A stretch of 64,000 nucleotides of DNA, taken from contig JABHEG010000118.1 of the NCBI GenBank assembly GCA_018676675.1, forward strand, positions 61,584 through 125,583, read 5' to 3'. The notes below the pieces were generated by a model, which worked only from the letters and a program-made list of their open reading frames with translations, ran no database searches and was not told the origin of the DNA. Numbering within the stretch: position 1 is the first letter of the stretch; each line of letters begins with the position of its first letter. The position numbers were made by a program, and so were the translations under genes. Below, piece by piece: positions 8,236 through 17,637 of the stretch. The DNA comes from Lentisphaerota bacterium (GTDB lineage Bacteria; Verrucomicrobiota; Lentisphaeria; Oligosphaerales; JABHEG01).

Positions 8236-11200
8236 TCACTCAGCAAGTTCGAGGCGGATGTCGTCGATGAAGAGGGAGATTGGGTTGAGCTTGCCGGATC
8301 GACGTGAACGGCCGATGACACCACCGTGAACGTCAGCGCTGCGAGTGTGCTCGGGGATCATACCTTCAGTTTCGAACTTGACCCAACGCGGTGCTGCCTG
8401 GGCAACGGCAAGCTGCCCGCTCTTCTCGAGGAACGCGTGGTTGATGTTCAGCACCGGGACGGGATGGTCGGTGATTGGCTTGCGCTGGTCGTCCCAGCAG
8501 CGGACGCGCACGTTTGGTCCGGGGAAGTAGCCATCCGAGCGATCATCGGTGAATCGTTCGTAGTAGACCCAAAATGACAGGCGTACCTTGCGTCCACGGA
8601 GCGTCGCCAGCGTATCCCCTCCCAACGTCTGACTCATATACATCTGCGTCACGTTATCAAGACCCTGGAAATCGACGTTTGAGAAATCCACACTCAGCGC
8701 GCGTTTGCCCGTATGGGCTTGTGTTCGGCCGGCGATACACTGGTCCAGAATGGCTCCTACCCCCGGCTCCGCAAAGCTGTTGATCTGCCAGGCTTCGGGT
8801 CTCCCGCCGATGGCGGTTTCCTCGAAGCCACCGTTCTGGACGACATTGCCCGGCTCCTCTTCTTCCTCTGAACCGGGGACAGAGGGAGCGTCTTCAGCAG
8901 ACGCCGGATCGGCCTCCGTCACCGCCCCGAATACGAGTTCTCCGAAGAGTTCAGGGTTGCTGCCGAACGTATCCGGAATCCATGATGACAGCTCCATACT
9001 GCCTGCGCGTCGCATCCGGGCGAAATTGCAGGTCCACGTTTCGCCTGACTCAGGCGATGGGGCTCCGAGACCGGCAAAGGGCATGGCGATTTCGAGTGAC
9101 CAGCGCTTGCTCTTACGGTCGATCACGAACGCGCAGCGCCAGTCGGGGTTCCAGCTCGTCTTCTCCCACTGGTCGTACTCCGGGTGCAATGGGTCGTCGA
9201 TGTAGCCTTTGCGGGCGTCGTAGGATGCGTCCTTGACCGGCGAGGCCATGAACTGCATCACCTTGCGGTCAGACGCCGGATCCGTGTTCAGGAACAGCTC
9301 GATCTCGTCGTTGCCGTAGACGTTTCCGTCCCGGCCCACGGACGTGAGCTTGAGCTGCTCGATGTTCGGCTCCGTGCAAGCGTAGGCGACGTACAGACAG
9401 CGGTCGTCGAAAGCCACGCGGACCGTCGTCGTGGCACCCGAAGCAAGCTTGCTGCCAGCCGCTTTGTAGCGTTGGAGCGTGTGTTCCTGCGCTCGGTCCC
9501 ATTCGGCTGGGGCGATTCGACCGTCAAGGACGATCGGCTTCTCGACCCGAGGGGCAACGATCCGGTAGCTCTTCATCGGTCGCCCGATGCTCTCGGCCAT
9601 GGCCTCGAAATCCCACGTAACCGGGGCCTTCAGAGCCCGGTTTCCGAGACCGGCGCCGATGGCTCGGCCGCGTGCGCTCTTGCGTCCCTCACGAATGGCG
9701 GCGATCTCCTCGTTCGTGAACCGTGAGCCGTAGTGGTACCGGTAATAGCTCGGCGGGCCATCCGGACGATTGTAGTCAGTCGTCATGTTGCGTCCGTCGG
9801 TGAGCAAGATCGCGCACAGTTCGTTGTGCTGGGGGCGCCATTTACGAATGTGGTCGGCGGGGAGCATGAGAATACGTTCACGCCACCCCTCGAACGCGTC
9901 GACGGTCTCCTTCACGGCCGCAAGCCGTTCAGGTGTCGGCGCAACTTCGAATGCGCGCTTCAGAGCGAACATCCTCACGACTGCGCGGAGACCGTCGAGC
10001 TCATCCCGGGTCAGCTTCAGCCAGTTCTTCGCACGGGGCGACCGGGCCTTGTCTTCAGCCTGGCGCAGCAGTCGGTCGAGTTGCGCAACGACCTTGGGGG
10101 GATACAGGAAGGCGAATGCTTCCTCGGCGGGGTACGAGTCGGCGACCCGGCCGGCCCGGATTTCCTTGAAGGGAACAGTCAACTCCATGCGCTGATGCAG
10201 AATTCGGAAGAACCGTTTCATGGCCGGTCCGCCTCTACCGAAGACGGTCATGCAGTACTCGTGCACCAACGCTTGGACGTCGATATCGACATCGCCGGTG
10301 AGCTTGCAGAAGACATAGTGCGACGGGCCACCGAGGCCCCACTGGCCCTGCGGAGAGCCGACCATGCCGATCACACCCATGTCGCGGAACTCGCGGAAGC
10401 GCTGCTGCAGGAAGCGGGGCGGGGTGGCGGGGACAAACACGGTGTCGAGGCAGTTGGCGTGCCACCAGTAGGTCCAGTTCGCGATCCCCGCAATTCTCCC
10501 GTGCCACGCAGCAAGGCGTTCGTCGGTCAGCGGCGCGATCTCGCCGATCACGTTGTCGCGCAGGCCGGTCCACTCCAGAGGCGGCGCCCAAGTCGGTCCG
10601 TAGATCATCACCCGGAGCATCTTCTCCGGGTGGCTGCGCTTACACTCGTCGATGATCCAGAGGTGCAGGTTCCACACCTTGTTGCACGGCTTCTCGAGCG
10701 AGACCTGGCGGTGATCCGTGTGGTCGTCGAGTTTTGTGCATTCCGTGCACTGACATGCGCGCCATCCGTCCGTCTGCCCCAGTTGAACGAGGTCGTAGCC
10801 TTTGTCGAAGTCAGCGCGGACCTTGGCCAACATGATCTTGCGCACATCATGGTTTGTGGTGCACAGGTGTTCCCCATTCGGATCGCGCTTGCCGCCGGCC
10901 CCCTGGCGGAAGTACTCGGGATTCTCGTCGAAATGGGTCTCGACCGGGACGTGTGCGTACCAGGAGTGGCCGCCGTAGCTGCGGAACTTGATCGCCTCGC
11001 GTTGGTTCATCGCGATGGAATCGAGGGGGTGTGGGTAACGGACTGAGAGGCTGGTGTAGGCGAAGGTCGGCTCGAAGGTGCGGTTCAGGTCATCCGGAAC
11101 CGTGACGTCTGCCGTGCCGGGGACATAGACGCCCTCAGTGGTCGGCAGGAACCAGCGCACGCCGAGATGCTCCTCGACAAACAGCCCGGCGGCTCGTGCC

Positions 11201-11625
11201 GTGCCTTGCGCTCCGGCTCCGCGTAGGTGATTGACGTTCTTGCAGCTCGGCAGCGGCGCGACATCGCGGCCGAGCAGGTACAGCACACGGCCTTTCACGA
11301 CCAGTCGGCACCCATCCCACCTCAGGTCGGCGGCCGTGATACCGGCCGCCTGGGCCAACTGCGTATGACCGACCGAGATAATCGTGCCGTCTGCCGGTAC
11401 ATCGCCCTCCACCACGATCGACAGTCGGCAACGGGTGGCTTCCTGCAGGTAATCACGCAGGTAGCGAGCCGCCCCGCGCTGGAAGAAACTCGCGTCCTCG
11501 GCGAGCGCGATCGTCGCCCGTGCCTTCCCACCGCGGACGAGGTCCAGAGCCCAGATCGGGCGCGCGATCACAGCGAAAAGGATGGTGACGGCAGACAGGT
11601 ATCGACGACACGCATACGCAGACAT
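8236..11625 (-). CDS. Secreted DUF4838 protein with CBM9-like and CBM4/9-like modules
   Basis: A 1129-residue exported protein with a signal peptide at about 1-26 (ending PIWALD). The DUF4838 core spans about 30-600 and carries the cysteine motif ACQCTECTK, the nearest of the three copies to the family consensus. A CBM9-like module follows at about 688-905 (IVLDGRIAPAEWDRA, GNDEIELFLN). After a Glu-rich linker (GSEEEEEPG) comes a C-terminal jelly roll at about 940-1125 (NVVQNGGFEE to LFIDDIRLE). ATG 11625 is preceded by AAAGGGA at good spacing. Domain order matches the protein at 5166-8225, so the pair look like diverged paralogues arranged tail to tail. The gene is divergent from the haem-binding propeller gene. 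Confidence 0.87.
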   Translation of the reverse strand: MSAYACRRYLSAVTILFAVIARPIWALDLVRGGKARATIALAEDASFFQRGAARYLRDYLQEATRCRLSIVVEGDVPADGTIISVGHTQLAQAAGITAADLRWDGCRLVVKGRVLYLLGRDVAPLPSCKNVNHLRGAGAQGTARAAGLFVEEHLGVRWFLPTTEGVYVPGTADVTVPDDLNRTFEPTFAYTSLSVRYPHPLDSIAMNQREAIKFRSYGGHSWYAHVPVETHFDENPEYFRQGAGGKRDPNGEHLCTTNHDVRKIMLAKVRADFDKGYDLVQLGQTDGWRACQCTECTKLDDHTDHRQVSLEKPCNKVWNLHLWIIDECKRSHPEKMLRVMIYGPTWAPPLEWTGLRDNVIGEIAPLTDERLAAWHGRIAGIANWTYWWHANCLDTVFVPATPPRFLQQRFREFRDMGVIGMVGSPQGQWGLGGPSHYVFCKLTGDVDIDVQALVHEYCMTVFGRGGPAMKRFFRILHQRMELTVPFKEIRAGRVADSYPAEEAFAFLYPPKVVAQLDRLLRQAEDKARSPRAKNWLKLTRDELDGLRAVVRMFALKRAFEVAPTPERLAAVKETVDAFEGWRERILMLPADHIRKWRPQHNELCAILLTDGRNMTTDYNRPDGPPSYYRYHYGSRFTNEEIAAIREGRKSARGRAIGAGLGNRALKAPVTWDFEAMAESIGRPMKSYRIVAPRVEKPIVLDGRIAPAEWDRAQEHTLQRYKAAGSKLASGATTTVRVAFDDRCLYVAYACTEPNIEQLKLTSVGRDGNVYGNDEIELFLNTDPASDRKVMQFMASPVKDASYDARKGYIDDPLHPEYDQWEKTSWNPDWRCAFVIDRKSKRWSLEIAMPFAGLGAPSPESGETWTCNFARMRRAGSMELSSWIPDTFGSNPELFGELVFGAVTEADPASAEDAPSVPGSEEEEEPGNVVQNGGFEETAIGGRPEAWQINSFAEPGVGAILDQCIAGRTQAHTGKRALSVDFSNVDFQGLDNVTQMYMSQTLGGDTLATLRGRKVRLSFWVYYERFTDDRSDGYFPGPNVRVRCWDDQRKPITDHPVPVLNINHAFLEKSGQLAVAQAAPRWVKFETEGMIPEHTRSADVHGGVIGRSRRSGKLNPISLFIDDIRLELAE

Positions 11626-11671
11626 GATGGGCGATCCCTTTCCCAGCGGTTTCCGGCAGTGACCACGAGTG

Positions 11672-11700
11672 TTGCTTGGGAACCGACGATTCCCTATAGT
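11672..11700 (+). promoter_or_regulatory. Predicted sigma70-type promoter with an inverted repeat in the spacer
   Basis: TTGCTT (11672-11677) and TATAGT (11695-11700) are separated by exactly 17 bases. The spacer contains GGGAA, 7 bases, TTCCC, a small inverted repeat well placed for a repressor. Transcription would start near 11707, about 30 bases before ATG 11737. The -10 matches consensus at five of six positions and the -35 at three. Confidence 0.5.
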
Positions 11701-11736
11701 AGACTCGTGTCAGAGCCCATCACAACCGGGAGCACG

Positions 11737-14700
11737 ATGTTTCGCGCCACTGCCTCAAGTCGATCTCGCTCTCCGGACAAGGATGGGGTGCCAAGGCGTC
11801 CCGGTCTTGCCGAGAGACCTGTGAGGCACTGCCTTCTGATCTTGCTGGTGATCGGAACAGGCCTGAATCTTCCTGCTGTCGAGTACGTCTCACCAGCCTA
11901 TGTGAGGTCTGCCACCTGGGCCGAGGGGCTACGCAAGACTCGTGAACAAGTCAGGCAGTACGAGGCGTGGCGTCGTGAGACCGCCAATAAGCTGAGGCTG
12001 GACACGTTGACCATGAGCTCCTGGCAGACGGTCGGTTGGCACAGTCGGAACGTGCCGAAGTCGTTCGATAACGATACCTGGGAACCCGGTATAGAAGCCT
12101 ACTTCCAGCGCGAGAAGTCCCTCTCCCGTGGTGCCAAGATTGCCGGGAGACAACTCCATGACTGCCACTGGCGTGAAGGAACCACGCTTTCGTCCCGCAA
12201 CCGCGTCGGGAATCACAAGGGTGTTGATTACTACCATCGTGTTATCACCTCGCCTGAGGCCAGGCCGCTGACTCTCCATCTCGGCTTTACCCACTGTCTG
12301 CGCGTCTGGCACAACGGAACTCGTGTTTTCTCGGAGACGGTAGAGCCACGTCCCTGCCGGCCAAACTCGGAACGTGTCACGCTTCAGCTCAGGAACGGTG
12401 AGAACCACATCTTGGTCCGGGCGTCGGACGGCTACCGCCAGCGCCACGGGGCGGCCATCCATGTCTCGCATATGCCTCGCCCAGCAAGGGCGGACAGTGC
12501 CGCCCTGCTAAGGCCCGCCTTCGCGGCTTACCCGGTAGAGTCCGACTGGGCCTTGCAGGATGGGTTTGGCATGGAGACGTGGCTGAACCAGAACGGACAG
12601 GCGGGGGCTGAAGCAGCAGCCATCACACGCGTGCTTGATGAGCTCGGAGAACGTGGGAACGAACTCAGACCCGGGCTCAAGGCGTTGAGCGACGGAGGCG
12701 TCAGTACTGATGACCCCCGATGGCTGGAGCTCTATCTGCAGGCCTGTCGACTGCGCCGCGACCATCGGTTGGCCCCCCTGAGGAAGCAGTCGCCGGACAT
12801 CGTGTTCATCAAACGGCGCCCTGTGAGTCCGTCGTTCTTTGCTTACACCGAAGGCCAAAGCGATGCCCAACACGAACGCCATTTCTCCCCGGGCACATCC
12901 CTATGCGTCATGCATCTGAGACCAGAGGGCAGCACCGTCGAGACACTCGTTTCCGCTCCGAAAGGGGTGATCCGTGACGTGGATGTTTCGTACGACGGCA
13001 AGCGCATCCTGTTTGCCTGGAAGAAGGCCGATCGCAGCGATGATTACCACCTTTATGAGCTGGATGCCGACGGCGGTGAGCCCCGGCAACTGACGTCAGG
13101 ACTGGGCTTCGCCGATTACGAAGGCGTGTACTTGCCCAATGACGACATCGCGTTCTCATCCAGCCGTTGCGTTCAGACTGTCGATTGCTGGTGGACGGAA
13201 GTCAGCAACCTCTACACCTGTGCTGGGGATGGCCGTTTCCTCAGACGGCTCGGTTTCGATCAAGTGCACACCATTTCTCCCAAAGTCCTGGCCGACGGCT
13301 CGGTGCTGTACACACGTTGGGACTACAATGACCGCGGCCAGATCTACCCGCAGGGGTTGTTCCGGATGAATGCCGACGGGACCGGCCAGACGGAATACTA
13401 CGGCAACAACTCCTACTTTCCAACCACGACGTCACATGCCCGTGGCATTCCGGGGACCTCGAAAGTCGTTGCCGTGGCCATGGGGCACCATACCTGGCAG
13501 GCCGGCAAACTGATCGAGATCGACCCAGGTCTGGGGCGGCAGGAAGCGGAAGGCGTCCAGTATCTGGCTCCCCGGAGACCAGCCAAGGCAGTTCGAGTCG
13601 ATGCTTTTGGGCAAAGCGGAGAGCTCTTTCGTCATCCTTACCCGTTGGGCAATGACGAGTTTCTCGTTGCCTATGTGCCCGCGGCCATGAACCGGGGCCG
13701 GAGTTCGGTCTTCGGGATCTACCACATCGATGCCGATGGCCGCCGTGAACTGCTCGCTCACGATGCTTCCGTCTCCGCCAACCACCCCATTCCCCTGCGT
13801 CCGCGTCCGCGTCCTCACCAGCGACCGTCAGTGGTCGACTACCGCAAAGACACCGGAACCTACTACGTGCAGGATGTTTACCACGGCCCTGGACTCAGAG
13901 GAATCCCCCGGGGTACGGTTGACCGTCTTCGGGTGATCGCTCTCGACTTCCGGGCTGCAGGAGTAAAGAGCAACGGCAACCGCGGCCCGGCGGGGGGAGC
14001 ACTGGTGAGTACGCCGATCGCCATCCCCAACGGGGCCTGGGATGTGAAACGTGTGATCGGGGACGCTACTGTCTATGCAGATGGGTCGGCGTTCCTCGAG
14101 GCGCCTGCCCGAACCCCGCTCTATTTCCAGGCTCTGGACAAGAACGGGAATGCCGTCCAGACCATGCGCAGTTGGTCCACGCTGCAGCCGGGAGAAGCGT
14201 TTTCCTGTGTTGGCTGCCATGAACCGAAGAACGAAGCTCCCCCCAGCGCTCACAAGCCATCCTTGGCGATGGCCCATGGACCGCAGGAGCTGAAGCCGTT
14301 CTACGGTCCCCCGAGGGGATTCAGCTTTGCTCGCGAGATCCAGCCTATGCTGGACCGCCACTGCATTCGTTGCCACGGCTCCACTGGGGGCGGTGCCGGT
14401 GGAACCGTGCCTAGTGCGTCGCACTGCAACCCCAGTGACAGTGCGACTGCCATGTGTGATGGGGTAATCCCGAAGAACTCGGATGACCATTCCATTCGTC
14501 GCCACACTTGGTGGAGCCGGAAGGGCGGCGCCGAGTGGGCCCAACTGACCTTCCCCAAACCCAAGGCGTTCAGTGTCCTCCAAGTCTACTGGTTCGATGA
14601 CCGGCCTCGCGGCGGGCGCTGTCGTGTCCCGGAATCATGGCGTCTGATGTATCTCGACGGCGATGCGTGGCGCGAGGTCCGCAATGCCTCCGTCTACGGG

Positions 14701-15765
14701 GTCGAACGGGACACGTTCAACACAACCCGCTTCGCTCCGGTCGCGACCACGGCTCTCCGCATCGAAGCCAAGATGCGGAAGGACGTCTCAGGAGGGATTC
14801 TCGAACTTCGCTACGGCGCGACCGATGGGGAACTGGAGAGGAAGCCGCGCCTCGCACTGGATCTCACAGGACACACGAAGCCCGGGGGCGGCGGACGTAG
14901 GTGGAGCCGGTCTTATCTGGCGTTGACGAACCACGGGAAAGGCAGCCGTCTGGTCAACTGGATCAGTGCGCAATCTGTGCCTTCCATGCTTGAGCCTTAC
15001 CACAAAGGGGCGGCGAAGAGCGAGCTCATCACCATGCTGCGCAAAGGGCACAAGCGTGTCGTCCTGGGACGCTCCGAGATCGATCGCCTGGCGTGCTGGG
15101 TTGACCTGCTTGTTCCCTACTGTGGTGATTACCGTGAGGCCAATGCCTGGAGTGACGAAGAGAAGGTCAAGTATGCGCGCTATCTCAATAAGCGTCGCGG
15201 AATGGAAGCGCTTGAGCGCGCCAACGTCGAGGCGTATATACGGCACACAACCGGCGTAACGCACCGTGTTTCCGAAGGCTACCGGAATGTCGCGCTGAAT
15301 CCGTTGGCGATTCGCGCGGAGGAGGGGTGTTTCCCGCGTGCAACGTCCAACAGCGAGTGCCGTGGCGAGGCCTGTTTCGCGGCCCTGAATGTCATCAATG
15401 GGGATCGCCGGAACAGGGGGCATGGACCCAAGTTCCCATCGTGGGGACCTGACAAGCGCGAGGATGCATGGCTCAAGATAGAGTTCGGTGGCGACGTCGA
15501 GGTCGACCGGATGGACCTCTACATTCGCGCGGATTTCCCGCATGATCGCCACTGGCACAAGGGCACGATCGTGTTCTCGGATGGCTCACGTGAAGCGATC
15601 AGCATTCGGAAGACGGGGGATGTTCAGCGCTTCTCATTCACCCGCCGCCGCGTGTCCTGGCTCACGCTCGTCGAACTCACACAAGCGGGTCCGCCCGGCT
15701 GGTGTGCGCTGTCCGAAGTCGAGGTATACGGCCGGGATCTGCCGCCCGACGTTGCCATGGAGTGA
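11737..15765 (+). CDS. HzsA-like secreted beta-propeller protein with two CXXCH haem sites and discoidin-like domains
   Basis: A protein of about 1342 residues with an N-terminal membrane-export segment (CLLILLVIGTGL). An N-terminal jelly roll (about 100-240) precedes a WD40/TolB-type propeller (about 350-770). Two c-type haem sites follow, CVGCH near 824 and CIRCH near 876. The block containing GSRLVNWISAQSVPSML, then ACWVDLLVPYCGDY, is characteristic of proteins related to the hydrazine synthase alpha subunit. An F5/8-type-C-like segment (about 885-1020) is inserted after the second haem site, and a second discoidin-like domain closes the protein (about 1190-1335). True hydrazine synthase is unlikely because no other anammox gene is present. 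ATG 11737 has GGGAG just upstream; GTG 11821 is an alternative start that gives a more ordinary signal peptide. Confidence 0.8.
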   Translation: MFRATASSRSRSPDKDGVPRRPGLAERPVRHCLLILLVIGTGLNLPAVEYVSPAYVRSATWAEGLRKTREQVRQYEAWRRETANKLRLDTLTMSSWQTVGWHSRNVPKSFDNDTWEPGIEAYFQREKSLSRGAKIAGRQLHDCHWREGTTLSSRNRVGNHKGVDYYHRVITSPEARPLTLHLGFTHCLRVWHNGTRVFSETVEPRPCRPNSERVTLQLRNGENHILVRASDGYRQRHGAAIHVSHMPRPARADSAALLRPAFAAYPVESDWALQDGFGMETWLNQNGQAGAEAAAITRVLDELGERGNELRPGLKALSDGGVSTDDPRWLELYLQACRLRRDHRLAPLRKQSPDIVFIKRRPVSPSFFAYTEGQSDAQHERHFSPGTSLCVMHLRPEGSTVETLVSAPKGVIRDVDVSYDGKRILFAWKKADRSDDYHLYELDADGGEPRQLTSGLGFADYEGVYLPNDDIAFSSSRCVQTVDCWWTEVSNLYTCAGDGRFLRRLGFDQVHTISPKVLADGSVLYTRWDYNDRGQIYPQGLFRMNADGTGQTEYYGNNSYFPTTTSHARGIPGTSKVVAVAMGHHTWQAGKLIEIDPGLGRQEAEGVQYLAPRRPAKAVRVDAFGQSGELFRHPYPLGNDEFLVAYVPAAMNRGRSSVFGIYHIDADGRRELLAHDASVSANHPIPLRPRPRPHQRPSVVDYRKDTGTYYVQDVYHGPGLRGIPRGTVDRLRVIALDFRAAGVKSNGNRGPAGGALVSTPIAIPNGAWDVKRVIGDATVYADGSAFLEAPARTPLYFQALDKNGNAVQTMRSWSTLQPGEAFSCVGCHEPKNEAPPSAHKPSLAMAHGPQELKPFYGPPRGFSFAREIQPMLDRHCIRCHGSTGGGAGGTVPSASHCNPSDSATAMCDGVIPKNSDDHSIRRHTWWSRKGGAEWAQLTFPKPKAFSVLQVYWFDDRPRGGRCRVPESWRLMYLDGDAWREVRNASVYGVERDTFNTTRFAPVATTALRIEAKMRKDVSGGILELRYGATDGELERKPRLALDLTGHTKPGGGGRRWSRSYLALTNHGKGSRLVNWISAQSVPSMLEPYHKGAAKSELITMLRKGHKRVVLGRSEIDRLACWVDLLVPYCGDYREANAWSDEEKVKYARYLNKRRGMEALERANVEAYIRHTTGVTHRVSEGYRNVALNPLAIRAEEGCFPRATSNSECRGEACFAALNVINGDRRNRGHGPKFPSWGPDKREDAWLKIEFGGDVEVDRMDLYIRADFPHDRHWHKGTIVFSDGSREAISIRKTGDVQRFSFTRRRVSWLTLVELTQAGPPGWCALSEVEVYGRDLPPDVAME

Positions 15766-16407
15766 CCTCGAGCAGCCGGTCGTAACGATCGGGGCTCCAT
15801 ACGTGCCCTCTGGAGGCCGGTTACCCCTAACCGGTGCCTCATATGCGTTCTTCGGCCGCCGTGCCTTTTGTCTTCCTGGAGGGCGTGTCGTCCCCGACCG
15901 CCGTGCTTTCTGCGATCTCCGCGCGAGTACGGTCGCTGGGGACATCGACCCTCCAATCCGTTTCGCATTGGCCTTTGTCCGTCCGAGCCGTGATCCGCCG
16001 TCGCCCTGTCAAGGGGCTATGGTGGGGACAGGCATCACCCCTGCAAGGACGGGAAGACCGGCCGGTTGCGGTAGGAGAACCGGCTCCTCCAAAGCGCTCT
16101 GCCGGAGGTGTGGGGATTACCCCCGACCGTCCGAGCCGTGACTATCGGGAGCGGTCCTCCTGCCTGGCGGCTCTCCGCATCCCCTGCCATTGCCGGCATG
16201 TCGCGTCATGACCAATCAAGGCCCGTTCGTTTCCGTCTACGTCATCGCACGTCGCGCGAGCGTCGGCAACAGGTCCGCATACGGCAGGTGGGCTCTGTCG
16301 CCTGCCGTATGCGGACCCAATCATGTGGGGGTCTGGGGGAGCCGCTGATCCCCCGGCTGGGGTTTGGGGCAAGCAGCCCCATACTGCTCGGAGTCATTTC
16401 GTCCCGG
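15766..16407. repeat. Gene-free, palindrome-rich intergenic region
   Basis: This 642-base gap lies between convergent genes, and I found no credible coding sequence in it. It holds several small hairpins: CCGGTTA-4-TAACCGG at 15817-15834, CCGGTT-10-AACCGG at 16062-16083, a copy of the GAGCCGTGACT...GGGAGCGG motif at 16133-16155, and the long perfect hairpin annotated separately. GC-rich C-runs and G-runs near 16325-16385 can also pair (TGGGGCAAGCAGCCCCA). Confidence 0.65.
16272..16317. terminator. Perfect 17-bp inverted repeat, possible bidirectional terminator
   Basis: GGTCCGCATACGGCAGG at 16272-16288 is followed by a 12-base loop and its exact complement at 16301-16317. It lies between the converging propeller-protein and MFS genes, where a shared terminator would be useful. 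There is no T-run on either side, so a rho-independent role is not certain; it could instead be one more dispersed palindrome. Confidence 0.5.
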
Positions 16408-17637
16408 TCAACTGTTCGCGGCGGAGGTCGCAGCTGGAAGGCGTTCTTCCCTGCGCTGGAGCCAAATGAGCAGTCCGCATAGCGCGGCCGTGATCGCTGC
16501 TCCCAGTCCGCACAGACTCAGGATGAGGTGCACAGGTTCGTGTGCCGTTTCGGGGAAACGACCGATGTAGCGGCTCCCCAGGATGAAACCGACTTCACCC
16601 AGCCCCCAGGCCCCGCCGATCGCCAAGGCCATCCGCAACCGTTGAGCCAGTCCCCGTGAGTTCTGCGCGAGGACAACGCTTAATGGGAATACCGCCCCCA
16701 GGGTCAGGCCGAACCCCACGCCCCACACCGGGGCCATGTTGGGTGATTGCACGCGCAGCACCAGGAAGAGGAAGGGCATGGCGAGGAGTTGCGCGAATGC
16801 GATGATCTGTGGTCGCCCCCAGCGGTCGGAAACGTGTCCCCAGAAGATGCCTCCTAAGGCTCCCGCCAGACCTCCGGCGAACACCGTGGCCCCTCCCCAT
16901 CCCTGTGCTGCCTCACCGGGGAAACGACGCACCAGCCAGACCGTAATGAAACGAACGTACGTGCAGAGGGTCAGGGCAATGCATGCGGCAAGGGCGAAGA
17001 CCGGCACAAAGGGGAATTTCCCTTTAGCGGCTGACTCATCTTCTTTGGCGACATGGCCTTCGAGGCGGTGTAATCCCGAAGCGAACACCAGGAACGTCGT
17101 GAGCAGGGCAGGGGCGGCAAGAATCCAGAGGTGCGTGATGTTCTGGTTGGTGTGCTCAACCCAGATTCCCGACGTCAGGCTCCCGCTCGCATACCCGAAA
17201 TAACCGCCGGACAAAAAGATGCTCATGCCGAATCCCTTGCGTTTTCCCGCGACGCAGTGGGCCGCCAACGCGCCTTCAGGATGCAGCATGCCGATCCCGA
17301 TGCCGGAGACGATCAGCATGGCTCCGACGAGCGCGTACGAGTGGGTGAGACCAATGCAGGTGATCAGCGCAGCGGCAGCGGGCGCTGCCGCCAGGATCAC
17401 AGGCATCCCACGAGCCGGGAGCAACCATGCAGAGACGGGCTGCACCACGTTGATGACAATCGCAGCGCCTCCGACCAGTAGTGCGACGCGCGGCAGGGCT
17501 ACGCCAAGATGCTGAACCAGCGTCGGTTCAGGCAAGGGAATCATCAGTCCCCCGCAGAAGTCCACACTGAAGTGCGCGAGAGTCAAGATCGCCAAGCGTG
17601 CACGATTGTTCTGGAGAGCCCTCAAAATGGTGCCCAA
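16408..17637 (-). CDS. MFS transporter, fosmidomycin-resistance-like subgroup
   Basis: A 409-residue integral membrane protein with repeated hydrophobic helices and the major-facilitator pattern, including a helix 2-3 style loop and an internal repeat around IFWGHVSDRWGRPQ. The N-terminal ILTLAHFSVDFCGGLMIPL resembles the Fsr-type subgroup. The middle carries a charged loop (EGHVAKEDESAAKGK) typical of the central cytoplasmic loop. The only start available is TTG 17637, with no clear ribosome binding site; an in-frame stop lies about 50 bases further upstream. The gene stands alone between two repeat-filled gaps. Given the surrounding hydrolases it may move a sugar or sugar acid, but the substrate cannot be read from the sequence. 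Confidence 0.8.
   Translation of the reverse strand: MGTILRALQNNRARLAILTLAHFSVDFCGGLMIPLPEPTLVQHLGVALPRVALLVGGAAIVINVVQPVSAWLLPARGMPVILAAAPAAAALITCIGLTHSYALVGAMLIVSGIGIGMLHPEGALAAHCVAGKRKGFGMSIFLSGGYFGYASGSLTSGIWVEHTNQNITHLWILAAPALLTTFLVFASGLHRLEGHVAKEDESAAKGKFPFVPVFALAACIALTLCTYVRFITVWLVRRFPGEAAQGWGGATVFAGGLAGALGGIFWGHVSDRWGRPQIIAFAQLLAMPFLFLVLRVQSPNMAPVWGVGFGLTLGAVFPLSVVLAQNSRGLAQRLRMALAIGGAWGLGEVGFILGSRYIGRFPETAHEPVHLILSLCGLGAAITAALCGLLIWLQRREERLPAATSAANS

Noticed and set aside
9733..11046. A 437-codon plus-strand open frame opposite the second DUF4838 paralogue
   Set aside because: It is antisense to a well-supported DUF4838/CBM9 protein and has no domain pattern or binding site.
11737..15765. 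True hydrazine synthase and an anammox system
   Set aside because: Only the alpha-like propeller/haem block is present. No HzsB/HzsC or hydrazine dehydrogenase is nearby, and the extra discoidin domains point elsewhere.
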